The notes beneath the pieces are model-generated. The model was not told where the DNA came from. It did not search any database and saw nothing but the letters and a program-made list of their open reading frames with translations. This document shows positions 51,271 through 58,758 of a stretch of DNA of 64,000 nucleotides, piece by piece. Source of the stretch: DAOTXL01 sp034435455 (lineage in GTDB: Bacteria > Chloroflexota > Anaerolineae > JAAYZQ01); the NCBI GenBank assembly GCA_034435455.1, contig DAOTXL010000025.1:56299-120298 (forward strand). The letters are read 5' to 3'. The translations under genes were made by a program, and so were the position numbers. Position 1 is the first letter of the stretch, and every line of letters starts with the position of its first letter.

Positions 51271-51519
51271 TCACAGGCTCAGCAGCAGCCAGGCCGCAAA
51301 GGCCGCAGCCGCCAGCACCAGCAGGAGCACGGCCAGCCGCTGCCACAGGAGGTAGCCCTCCACCGCCCGACCGTGGGCGTGATGCCGGGCTGCACCCCGG
51401 CTCAATGCCGCCACGTTGGCCGAAGGGTAGCCTTTCACCCGCGCCAGCCACCAGGCCCGGGCACAAAAAGCGTATTGGCCCACCTCGCCGGCCCGGATGA
51501 TGTCATCCTCTCGATTCAA
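51271..51519 (-). CDS. Cas4/RecB-like nuclease, N-terminal half, with membrane helix
   Basis: An 82-residue protein. It reads IIRAGEVGQYAFCARAWWL, the Cas4 N-terminal motif with the first Fe-S Cys, then SRGAARHHAHGRAVEG with the His of the RecB nuclease motif, and ends in one TM helix (LAVLLLVLAAAAFAAWLLLSL). The rest of a Cas4 nuclease (Asp, E-x-K, Q-x3-Y, three Cys) is absent here and present in the gene at 41201-41746. The TTG at 51519 follows TGGAG at 7 bases and overlaps the translin gene by 17 bases; earlier in-frame TTG codons lie deeper inside that gene. Confidence 0.7.
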   Translation of the reverse strand: MNREDDIIRAGEVGQYAFCARAWWLARVKGYPSANVAALSRGAARHHAHGRAVEGYLLWQRLAVLLLVLAAAAFAAWLLLSL

Positions 51520-52156
51520 TTTCAAGCTCCAACTTTTTCTCAAACTCTTGCAACGCCGCGCGCATCATCTCCTGCCGGATGGCCGTGGTCAGGTCGCCAC
51601 GGGTGCGCTCCACCACGCCGCGTAACATATCGGTATTGCGTCGCAGGCCGCCGGTGATCGCCTCGGGGAAATCCAGGGTCATCAACCGGTCATACACCTC
51701 GTCCATCATCCCCAATATCTGCCCGGCGCGTTCCAGCTCGTTGTGGCGCATCAGGTCCAGGGCGTGGCGGCGCAATTCGCTGGCCGCTTCGGCCAGGCCG
51801 TTGAGATAGGCTGCCGGTTCGACGCCCAGCTCGGACGGGGCTGGCAGGTCGCCATCGGTCATGAAAGCATAGACCCCCTGCGCTTCCACATATTCTTTGA
51901 GGGCATCCTGCACGTAGCCGGTGTAGTACAGATCGGGATAGGGCTCCAGGTCGGCCTTCAGTTGGTGGGCTGCTTCCCCGGCCGTGGTCAGTTGTGTCCA
52001 GGCCTCATCCAGATCGCCGCGATGGGCAGCGCGGATGGCATTGGCGCAGTCGCGGATCAGCGCCCGGGAGCGTTGCAGGGCCACGTCGCGGGCAGCGTTC
52101 CGCGCTTCGAGTTCGGTCCGGATGGCTTCAAGGATGATCTCAATTTTTTGCATCAT
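51503..52156 (-). CDS. Translin-family nucleic-acid-binding protein
   Basis: A 217-residue all-helical protein matching the translin family: RDCANAIRAAHRGDLDEAWTQL near the start, a GYVQDALKEYVEAQ helix, YLNGLAEAASELRRHALDLMR, and FPEAITGGLRRNTDMLRGVVERTRGDLT, the conserved C-terminal core. Translins bind single-stranded DNA or RNA as ring oligomers, and with TRAX act as RNases in eukaryotes and archaea. The role in bacteria is unknown. The ATG at 52156 overlaps the nfo stop (ATGA), tying it to endonuclease IV. Confidence 0.85.
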   Translation of the reverse strand: MMQKIEIILEAIRTELEARNAARDVALQRSRALIRDCANAIRAAHRGDLDEAWTQLTTAGEAAHQLKADLEPYPDLYYTGYVQDALKEYVEAQGVYAFMTDGDLPAPSELGVEPAAYLNGLAEAASELRRHALDLMRHNELERAGQILGMMDEVYDRLMTLDFPEAITGGLRRNTDMLRGVVERTRGDLTTAIRQEMMRAALQEFEKKLELEIESRG

Positions 52157-53022
52157 GGCTCCTGGAAGATCAGGCTGCGCAGCACGGCCAGGTTCTGCCT
52201 GTCCTCGGCCAGATCGGGGCCTTTGTTGGTTTCGAGGGCCATCGGGATGCCGTAGAAACGCGGATCGTTCACCAGGAACCGGAAAGCCTCCAGGCCGAGC
52301 AACCCCTGGCCGATGTGGTCGTGGCGGTCCACCCGGCTGCCCAGCTCCTTTTTCGAGTCATTGAGGTGGATGGCCCGCAGCCGGTCCAGGCCGAGCACCA
52401 GGTCGAACTCGGCCCAGGTGGCCTCATATCCCTGCCGGGTGCGCAGCTCATAGCCGGCGGCGAAGGCGTGGGCCGTGTCGAAACAGATGCCCAGGCGTTC
52501 GGGCTGTTTCACCCCATCAATCATGGCCCGCAGTTGGCCAAAGGTATGCCCCAGACTATCCCCCTGGCCGGCGGTCACCTCCAGCCACACCTGCACGGCA
52601 TAGCCCGGCAGGCGGGTGTGCACCTGGTCCAACGCGGCGACAATGCGGGCGATGCCGGCCTCCTCACCCGCGCCCATGTGCGAGCCGGGGTGCAGCACCA
52701 GCCCCGGCAGCCCCAGCCGCTCACAACGTTCCAGGTCATCGGTCAGGGCATCCAGCGACCTGTGCCACAGTTCGTCATCGGGTGTGGCCAGGTTGACCAG
52801 GTACAGGCTATGGGCAAAGACCGGCCAGATGCCGGTCTGGCCGACGACCGTTCGAAAGTCGGCAACCTCCTGGCCGGTCAACGGTTTGGAGACCCAGCGG
52901 TTGGGTGACTTGACAAAGATCTGCACCGTGTCGCAGCCCACCGACCGGCCGCGTTCCAGCGCCCTGGCCACGCCGCCGGCGATGGACTGGTGAGCACCCA
53001 GCAGTATCTTTTTCTCCCGCAT
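52153..53022 (-). CDS. nfo: Endonuclease IV (AP endonuclease)
   Basis: A 289-residue zinc-dependent apurinic/apyrimidinic endonuclease (Nfo) of base-excision repair. The TIM-barrel motifs are in order: LLGAHQSIAGGV, VQIFVKSPNRW, LPGLVLHPGSHMGAG, LGICFDTAHAFAAGY, IHLNDSKKELGSRVDRHDHIGQGLLG and the C-terminal PMALETNKG, which carry the His/Asp/Glu zinc ligands. The ATG at 53022 follows GGAGGG. It is 3 bases after the cobalamin adenosyltransferase and coupled to translin. Confidence 0.95.
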   Translation of the reverse strand: MREKKILLGAHQSIAGGVARALERGRSVGCDTVQIFVKSPNRWVSKPLTGQEVADFRTVVGQTGIWPVFAHSLYLVNLATPDDELWHRSLDALTDDLERCERLGLPGLVLHPGSHMGAGEEAGIARIVAALDQVHTRLPGYAVQVWLEVTAGQGDSLGHTFGQLRAMIDGVKQPERLGICFDTAHAFAAGYELRTRQGYEATWAEFDLVLGLDRLRAIHLNDSKKELGSRVDRHDHIGQGLLGLEAFRFLVNDPRFYGIPMALETNKGPDLAEDRQNLAVLRSLIFQEP

Positions 53023-53025
53023 GGC

Positions 53026-53613
53026 TCACCCTCCTGGAATGTAGGGCAACGGCTCGCCGTTGCCCTGCTCTGCCCTGTGCGTCTCAATGGCCGCCTGGTC
53101 TTCAAAGAGGGCCAGCACAAAGAGCAGCGACGACAGCCGGTTCAGGTAGCGCACCAACTGGTCGTTGCCCGGCCGGCGGTCGTCGGTCAGATGGACCATC
53201 AGCCGCTCGGCGCGGCGGACCACCGTGCGCGCCAGGTGGAGGGCAGCCCCAGGCAGGCTGTTGCCGGGGATGACGAACTGGCGGGGCATCGGCACCAGCG
53301 CCTCCAGCTCGGCGATCCACCCCTCCAGGCGGTCCACGTGTGCCGCTGTGATGCGGCCGGCCAGGAGGTGACCGGCCTGGCCGGTGGCGACCAGTTCGGC
53401 CATCAGCAGCGGGAGGTCGCGTTGCACCGCCAGCAGGACCTGGGCTGTGCGGGGAGTGCAACCGCCGGCCCGGGCCAGCCCCAGCGCTGCCTGCGCCTCG
53501 TCCACTGTGCCGCAGGCTTCGAGGCGTGGGTCGTCCTTGGGCACCCGCTCCGGGCCAAGCAGCCCGGTCGTGCCGTCATCGCCACGACGGGTGTAGAATT
53601 GGGAACCGGGCAT
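53026..53613 (-). CDS. PduO-type cob(I)alamin adenosyltransferase
   Basis: A 195-residue trimeric ATP:cob(I)alamin adenosyltransferase that makes adenosylcobalamin. It starts FYTRRGDDGTTGLLG (ATP-binding P-loop-like motif), then CGTVDEAQAALGLA, FVIPGNSLPGAALHLARTVVRRAER (Arg for the ATP phosphate) and YLNRLSSLLFVLAL. The start is 3 bases after the PfpI stop; the ribosome site is weak. It has no evident functional link to its neighbours apart from shared transcription. Confidence 0.93.
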   Translation of the reverse strand: MPGSQFYTRRGDDGTTGLLGPERVPKDDPRLEACGTVDEAQAALGLARAGGCTPRTAQVLLAVQRDLPLLMAELVATGQAGHLLAGRITAAHVDRLEGWIAELEALVPMPRQFVIPGNSLPGAALHLARTVVRRAERLMVHLTDDRRPGNDQLVRYLNRLSSLLFVLALFEDQAAIETHRAEQGNGEPLPYIPGG

Positions 53614-53616
53614 CGC

Positions 53617-54138
53617 TTACTCGCTGAGCGCCTCGATGATCGTCCGGCAGAAGGCCGGCAGGTCCAGCGGCATCCGCGAGGTGATGAGGTTGCCGTCGCG
53701 CACCACTTCGGCATCCACATACTCTGCCCCGGCGTTGATCAGGTCATCCTTGATGGCAAAAAAGCAGGTCGCCCGCCGGCCCTTGAGCACTCCCGCCGAG
53801 GCCAGCATCCAGCCGGCGTGACAGATGGCAGCCACCACCTTGCCCTGGTCGAACGCCTGGCGCACCAGGTTGACCATGGCCGGATAGCGGCGCATCAGGT
53901 CGGGGGCATAGCCGCCAGGGATGACCACCGCATCCAGATCGGCGACAGAGACCTGGTCGGCCACGGCATCCACCTGCACCGGGTAGCCCAGCTTGCTGGT
54001 GTAGCTGTCGGCGCTGCCGGTGCCGACGACCAAGGTTTCAGCCCCTGCCTCGCGCAGCCGCAGCAACGGGTACCATAACTCCAGCTCCTGATACAGATTC
54101 TCGGCCAGTATGGCCACACGCTTTCCCTTCAGTTCCAT
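53617..54138 (-). CDS. DJ-1/PfpI-family protein
   Basis: A 173-residue class I glutamine-amidotransferase-like protein of the PfpI/YhbO group. The nucleophile Cys is in VVAAICHAGWML and the partner Glu in LAENLYQELELWYP. Members act as intracellular proteases, deglycases or chaperones; the exact activity is uncertain. The ATG at 54138 has a good GGAGG site, and the longer frame to 54225 is unlikely. A 92-base gap separates it from the methylase-like gene. Confidence 0.88.
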   Translation of the reverse strand: MELKGKRVAILAENLYQELELWYPLLRLREAGAETLVVGTGSADSYTSKLGYPVQVDAVADQVSVADLDAVVIPGGYAPDLMRRYPAMVNLVRQAFDQGKVVAAICHAGWMLASAGVLKGRRATCFFAIKDDLINAGAEYVDAEVVRDGNLITSRMPLDLPAFCRTIIEALSE

Positions 54139-54230
54139 TTCGGTGCCTCCTCGAATGAAAAAATCTGTTTGTAGGACAAGCTTTCTGGCCTGTCCCGGTA
54201 AACGCCTGCCTCGGATCTGAACCATCCCCC

Positions 54231-56483
54231 TCAGAACAACGGCAGTTGGGCCGTCTCGCGTTCCACGATCGGGTCCAGGCCGACGATAGCCCGCAGGGCG
54301 TACTCGTCCACTTCCGGTTGGGCGACCAACTGGCGCACATGTCGGTATTTGATGAACCCCCAGCCCCCCTCCTCCACAGCCCGCTGCCAGAGGGGGTTAT
54401 GGGCCAGCTTGTAGCTCACCAGCGCCGCCCGGCCACCGGGGACTACCAGGTAGGGTGTGGCTCCCCGCAACCGGTCGCCCAGGGCCAGCGCTTCGCCCAC
54501 CGCTGCCCGCCAGCGCACGACAAAGGCAGCGCGGGCCTGCTCCCCCTTGAACCAGGCCACGTCGAACGGTTCCCAGGGTGCAGCCCGGTACCCCAGCCGA
54601 CGCCCCAGCGCCAGCAGGTGTTCGATCACGGTCTGGCGCCCGGCCTGCCGTGCCTGGGGCAGGTCTTCGGCGCGGAGTTGCCAGTAGCCGGGAGTCGGCT
54701 GGCAGCCATAGCTTTCCAGGCAGGCGGCCACCAACTCTGCATCGGGCGTGAGGCAGCCGGGAAAGTGGGCGTACACGGCCCTGGCGAAATCGGCTTCGGT
54801 CAGCGCCAGCGCATCGTGCAGCACCTGGTGAGCCACCTCCTCCACGGCATCCGACAGCGGCCGGGCCCCACCTGCCGGTGCGGCCAGCCACCACCGCTTT
54901 CCCACCTGCTCAAAAGGGGGAGCGTTCAGCGCGGCTTCCACCGCCCAGGCCACCAGGTCCAGGGCTGAGGCCGGCCCCTCCCCCTCTGCCTCGGCTGCTC
55001 TGGCCAGCAGCCCGGTCTCTGCCAGCCGGCGGTAGATGGCGGCGTGCAGGGTTTCCCAGGTGGCCGGTTCGCCCCGGGCCCGGATCGCTTCGGCAGCCGC
55101 CTCCGTCGCCGCCTGGCGGATCTGGGCTTCTGGCGGTTCTGGGGAGACGGAGATCGCCATTGGGAAGGTCGGCGTCAGCTCCAGCCGATAGTCGGCGCCA
55201 CAGCGCAGCAGCGAGGTCAGGCCCAGGCGGGCGTTGTTGGCGGCCAGCAGGAGGGCTTCGACCAGGGCGGGCCGCTGGCCGGTCAGGACCAGGACCAGCC
55301 GGCCATCGTCGCGCAGCAGGCCGCCCAGCGTCCGGAGCGAACCGGCCATCACCCGCGCATACCACGCCAGATCGGGTGCCCGCTGCCGCAGCAACGGGCG
55401 CAAAGGCTCAACCGCTTCGGCCCCCAGCAGCCATGCCCCCCACAGGTAGGAGAGCGACCAGGCGGCCGGGTCCAGAGGCGGCGGGCTGGTCAGGATCAGG
55501 CGCACGCTGCGCGGGGGAAGGAGGCGGGGCAGGTCGCGGACCAACCCCTGCCCGACGAACCCGACCCCCCTCTCGCCGGCCCTCTGGAACTCCCCCAGGC
55601 TGCCGGCCAACCCTGCCACCGGCCGGCCGGCCAGGGATCGCCAGCGCGAAGCGGCCTCCTCGAAGGCGTGCCAGACGTTGCGCTCCAGATAGTGGTTGGG
55701 GCGGGTCAGGCCCCGGCGGCGGGCTGCACCGCCGGGCAGCGGAGCCAGTGCCGAACAGCGGTCCAGGCAATCCAGCAACAGGACCTGGAGTGCCCGTTGC
55801 TCCGGCCCTTCCGGGAAAAGGCTGTTGATCTTGAGGCTGAGCTCGGCCAGGGCATAGAGGTTGCGCGGCGAATAGAGCTCCAGCCACATCTCGATCCGCG
55901 GCCGGAGCGCGTCCCCTTCGGGATGGGGAGCGACGCGGTCCAGGACGTAGTGGTAATGCATCCCCCGGGCCGGGGTTTCGGCCAGCCGTGCCAGGTCCTC
56001 GGCGTCCACGGCCGTCTGCCCTTCCCAGGCACAGGCCCTGCAGCGCAGATACTTGACCACCGGCGCACTCTGGTCCCGATCCCAGATGAAATAGTCGGCC
56101 GTGGCCGGGCGCAGGCAGGCCGGGCAGGTCGTGGCATACAAGCCGGTCAGGTAGCGATGCAGGGGCCCCCCCTGTTTGCGGCTGTCACCCAGCCGTGCCA
56201 CCGCCGCATCCAGTTCCCGTGCCGGCAGGGGGGCCACCTCAGCCCCGGCGACCAGGGCCAACAGCGGGTCAAAGTTCAGCGCCAGCACCCGCCGCTGGGC
56301 CGCCACGGCCTCTCGCACCACGGCCGGCCCCTGGCAGTAGGGCACCAGGACCAGGTCGCCCGGCCCGGTGTAGGCGGCCACGTAGGCCTGGGTCACGCCC
56401 GCCGGGATGGGCCGGCGCAGGTGGGAGGCGATGGCCTCCTCTTCCCCCGGTTCGCCAGGGACAAAATAGTCAATCGGCTCCAT
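54231..56483 (-). CDS. Zinc-ribbon DNA-methylase-like protein with altered motifs
   Basis: A 750-residue protein related in layout to DUF1156-type adenine methylases. The SAM motif I position reads LVLVPYCQGPAVVREA, where a canonical enzyme has DPFxGxG. NFDP (70-73) stands at motif II. A zinc ribbon (C120, C123, C148, C151) interrupts the N-terminal part. The catalytic motif IV position reads TSPPPLDP (332 on), lacking the aromatic residue of S/DPP[YFW]. A helical C-terminal half of about 350 residues is unassigned. It may be a SAM-binding but inactive relative, or act on another substrate. The ATG is 9 bases from the predicted -10 box. It heads the minus-strand block that leads to nfo and the helicase fusion. 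Confidence 0.65.
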   Translation of the reverse strand: MEPIDYFVPGEPGEEEAIASHLRRPIPAGVTQAYVAAYTGPGDLVLVPYCQGPAVVREAVAAQRRVLALNFDPLLALVAGAEVAPLPARELDAAVARLGDSRKQGGPLHRYLTGLYATTCPACLRPATADYFIWDRDQSAPVVKYLRCRACAWEGQTAVDAEDLARLAETPARGMHYHYVLDRVAPHPEGDALRPRIEMWLELYSPRNLYALAELSLKINSLFPEGPEQRALQVLLLDCLDRCSALAPLPGGAARRRGLTRPNHYLERNVWHAFEEAASRWRSLAGRPVAGLAGSLGEFQRAGERGVGFVGQGLVRDLPRLLPPRSVRLILTSPPPLDPAAWSLSYLWGAWLLGAEAVEPLRPLLRQRAPDLAWYARVMAGSLRTLGGLLRDDGRLVLVLTGQRPALVEALLLAANNARLGLTSLLRCGADYRLELTPTFPMAISVSPEPPEAQIRQAATEAAAEAIRARGEPATWETLHAAIYRRLAETGLLARAAEAEGEGPASALDLVAWAVEAALNAPPFEQVGKRWWLAAPAGGARPLSDAVEEVAHQVLHDALALTEADFARAVYAHFPGCLTPDAELVAACLESYGCQPTPGYWQLRAEDLPQARQAGRQTVIEHLLALGRRLGYRAAPWEPFDVAWFKGEQARAAFVVRWRAAVGEALALGDRLRGATPYLVVPGGRAALVSYKLAHNPLWQRAVEEGGWGFIKYRHVRQLVAQPEVDEYALRAIVGLDPIVERETAQLPLF

Positions 56484-56492
56484 CTCGCCCTG

Positions 56493-56521
56493 AGTATACC
56501 ATAAAGAGAGGGGATGGGCAA
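56493..56521 (-). promoter_or_regulatory. Promoter of the methylase-like gene (near-leaderless)
   Basis: On the minus strand, TTGCCC (56521-56516), a 17-base spacer and TATACT (56498-56493). The start should fall about 3 bases before the ATG at 56483. Confidence 0.68.
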
Positions 56522-56569
56522 GCGGCGGGGGTCCGCAAAGAGTGTTCTTTTCCTCTCCCTGCTCCAGAG

Positions 56570-56598
56570 TTGACGGGAGCGCCCGAATCGGGTATGAT
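56570..56598 (+). promoter_or_regulatory. Promoter of the UbiA-family gene
   Basis: TTGACG (56570-56575), a 17-base spacer and TATGAT (56593-56598), with a leader of about 34 bases to the ATG at 56639. It diverges from the methylase-like gene. Confidence 0.75.
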
Positions 56599-56638
56599 TG
56601 TTACTCAATTGCTTTATACCCGCGATCAGAGGATGACC

Positions 56639-57529
56639 ATGCGTTTCTTGTTCACTAACGTCTATGGCCTGCTCCGGACGCTGCGGCCCAGGCAGTGGAT
56701 CAAAAACGGCTTTGTCTTTATGGCTTTGCTGTTCGACGAAAAGCTGTTCGTCTGGCCGCTGCTGCTCAAGACCACCCTGGCCTTTGTCCTGTTCTGCATG
56801 ATTTCCAGCACGGTGTACATCATCAACGACCTGGCCGACCTGGAGAAGGACAAACTCCATCCGAAGAAGAAACGGCGCGCCCTGCCATCGGGCCAGTTGA
56901 AGCCGTGGTTTGCCATCCTGTCGGCGGTGGTCATCCTGGCCCTCTGCCTGCCGCTGTCTTTTGGGCTGGACCTTTATTTCGGGTTGATCGTCCTGGTCTA
57001 TTTTTTATTGAACCTGGCCTATTCTTTCTACCTGAAGCACCTGGTCATTGTAGATGTGATGGTCGTGACGGCCGGTTTTGTCCTGCGGGTCGCCGCCGGT
57101 GTGGTCGTGGCCCAGGCCGAGCGCTTTTCGCCGTGGCTGTATCTGTGCACCATTTTCCTGGCCCTGTTCCTGTCCATCGGCAAGCGGCGCAATGAGCTGG
57201 TCCTGCTGGCCAGCGGGGCAGAAAACCATCGCAAGATCCTCGACGAATACACGGTCGAGTTCCTGGACGAGATGAGCCACCTGGTGACCACCGGGGCGGT
57301 CATCGCCTACTCCCTCTACACCTTCTCGGCGACGAACCTGCCCCCCAACAACGCCATGATGCTGACCATCCCGTTCGTCATCTATGGCCTGTTCCGCTAT
57401 CTGTACCTCATCCACGTCAAAGGGGAGGGGGGGGCGCCGGAGATGCTCGTCTACACCGATCTGCCCCTCTTGCTGGACCTGCTGTTGTGGGGCCTGGCCG
57501 TGGTGCTGATTATGTATGTGTTCAAGTAG
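56639..57529 (+). CDS. UbiA-family prenyltransferase (decaprenyl-phosphate phosphoribosyltransferase-like)
   Basis: A 296-residue membrane protein with about eight to nine helices. The first Asp-rich motif is YIINDLADLEKDKLHPKKKRR, the typical NDxxDxxxD of the UbiA superfamily in the form seen in decaprenyl-phosphate phosphoribosyltransferases (Rv3806c-like), with ALPSGQL following. A second conserved region is YSFYLKHLVIVDVMVV. These enzymes transfer phosphoribose or a prenyl group to a lipid carrier at the membrane, as in arabinan precursor synthesis. The ATG at 56639 is preferred because AGAGGA is 6 bases upstream; ATG 56633 is too close. It converges with the RNase D gene, 10 bases apart. 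Confidence 0.88.
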   Translation: MRFLFTNVYGLLRTLRPRQWIKNGFVFMALLFDEKLFVWPLLLKTTLAFVLFCMISSTVYIINDLADLEKDKLHPKKKRRALPSGQLKPWFAILSAVVILALCLPLSFGLDLYFGLIVLVYFLLNLAYSFYLKHLVIVDVMVVTAGFVLRVAAGVVVAQAERFSPWLYLCTIFLALFLSIGKRRNELVLLASGAENHRKILDEYTVEFLDEMSHLVTTGAVIAYSLYTFSATNLPPNNAMMLTIPFVIYGLFRYLYLIHVKGEGGAPEMLVYTDLPLLLDLLLWGLAVVLIMYVFK

Positions 57530-57539
57530 GGGTCAGCGG

Positions 57540-58712
57540 TCAGCGCGCGCTGTTGAGGATGGCCAGCAGTTCGTCGCCGAACTCCTCTGCCTGCCAGCGG
57601 GCCAGCAGGCCGTTCCGGGTCAGGTCGGCGCGGCTGCGGGGGTTGCGTTCGGCCACCAGCCATAGGGTGTGGTTGGGCAGGATGATGTCCGGCTCGACGC
57701 CGTGGGCTTTGGCCCTGGCGTTACGCCAGGCGCGCAGCGCCTCGAAACGGGCCTGGCAGGCTCCAGAGGGGCGGCCGTCTGGCCGGTGGGCCAGGTCGTT
57801 GTTGAGGTGAGGGCGTTTTTCCCAGGCCAGGGGCCGGGCCATCCCCCGGCGGATGGCTGCCAGCAACTCCTGTCCATAGACCCCGACCATCCGCTCTGAA
57901 ATTCCCCTCACCTGACGCAGGGCTGCCGGGTTCTGGGGCCGTCGTTCGCTCAGGGCCAGCAGGGCGGTGGTGGAGAGCACCTTGAAGGGCGGGCGGTCCT
58001 CGCTCCGCGCACACCGGTCGCGGAAGAGATATAGCTCGCGCAGCACCCCCCGGCCCGCGTCGTCCAGGTCGTGGACGCCGGGCAGTCGCCAGAAGCCTTC
58101 GGGATCGAAGGGTTTGGCCTCACACCGGGTTTGGGCCAACAGTTCGAAACGATGTCGAGCCTGAGGCCACCGCTTTTTGGCGGCAAGCGCGCCGGCCTGG
58201 AGTTCATACAGGGGCAGCAGGTAGTGGCTATCCAGGCGGGCATAGTTGAGTTGCTCCGGGGGCAAGGGCCGTACCCCCCAGTTGGCCCGTTGATACCTTT
58301 TGTCCAGGTGCACGCCGAAATGGGTCTGTAGCAGCGAGGCCAGGCCGTGGGCCGGCCAGCCCAGGATGCGGCTGGCCCACATGGTGTCGAACAGGTTTGC
58401 CAGGGTGAAGCCAAAATCCCGATGCAGCCCCCGCAGGTCGTATTCGGCGCCATGCAATACCTTGAGCACCGCCGGATCGGCCAGCAGGGAGCCCAGGGCA
58501 GAAAGATCGTCCAGAGAGAGGGGGTCTACCAGATAGTCGCTCCCCGGCACCGAGATCTGGAGCAGGCAGACCCGCTCCCGGTAGGCATACAGGCTGTTCG
58601 ATTCGGTATCTATGGCCAGGGCCGGTTCGCCCCGCAGATGGCTCAGCATGGCGCGAAAGCCGGCCGTCGTGTCCACCCAGATGGGCGGCGGCAGCGATGG
58701 TCTGTCCTTCAT
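57540..58712 (-). CDS. rnd: Ribonuclease D-like 3'-5' exonuclease with HRDC domain
   Basis: A 390-residue DEDDy exonuclease. Catalytic residues are visible in AIDTESNSL (Asp, Glu), VLHGAEYDLRGL (Asp) and YARLDSHYLLPLY (Asp, Tyr). One HRDC-like domain follows (about 215-290: CARSEDRPPFKVLSTTALLALSER...), and a second helical region at the C terminus may be another. RNase D trims tRNA and other structured RNA 3' ends. The ATG at 58712 lies 8 bases after the -10 box with no ribosome site, so it may be translated leaderless. Confidence 0.92.
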   Translation of the reverse strand: MKDRPSLPPPIWVDTTAGFRAMLSHLRGEPALAIDTESNSLYAYRERVCLLQISVPGSDYLVDPLSLDDLSALGSLLADPAVLKVLHGAEYDLRGLHRDFGFTLANLFDTMWASRILGWPAHGLASLLQTHFGVHLDKRYQRANWGVRPLPPEQLNYARLDSHYLLPLYELQAGALAAKKRWPQARHRFELLAQTRCEAKPFDPEGFWRLPGVHDLDDAGRGVLRELYLFRDRCARSEDRPPFKVLSTTALLALSERRPQNPAALRQVRGISERMVGVYGQELLAAIRRGMARPLAWEKRPHLNNDLAHRPDGRPSGACQARFEALRAWRNARAKAHGVEPDIILPNHTLWLVAERNPRSRADLTRNGLLARWQAEEFGDELLAILNSAR

Positions 58713-58720
58713 GGCCGGGA

Positions 58721-58749
58721 ATTGTACCAGGGAATGGGCAAATGGGCAA
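58721..58749 (-). promoter_or_regulatory. Promoter of RNase D (near-leaderless)
   Basis: On the minus strand, TTGCCC (58749-58744), a 17-base spacer and TACAAT (58726-58721), with the start predicted about 2 bases before the ATG. Confidence 0.62.
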
Positions 58750-58758
58750 ATGGGGGGG

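Noticed and set aside
41201..51519. CRISPR-Cas adaptation locus suggested by Cas4-like sequence
   Set aside because: No repeat-spacer array, cas1 or cas2 is present; Cas4-like nucleases also occur outside CRISPR systems.
54170..54200. Terminator between the methylase-like gene and pfpI
   Set aside because: The GGACA/TGTCC stem is only 5 base pairs and the T-run begins about 10 bases later, so it is not convincing.
55044..56504. 486-codon plus-strand frame opposite the methylase-like gene
   Set aside because: Antisense shadow: low-complexity, no ribosome site and no family motif, whereas the minus-strand frame has a zinc ribbon and a promoter.
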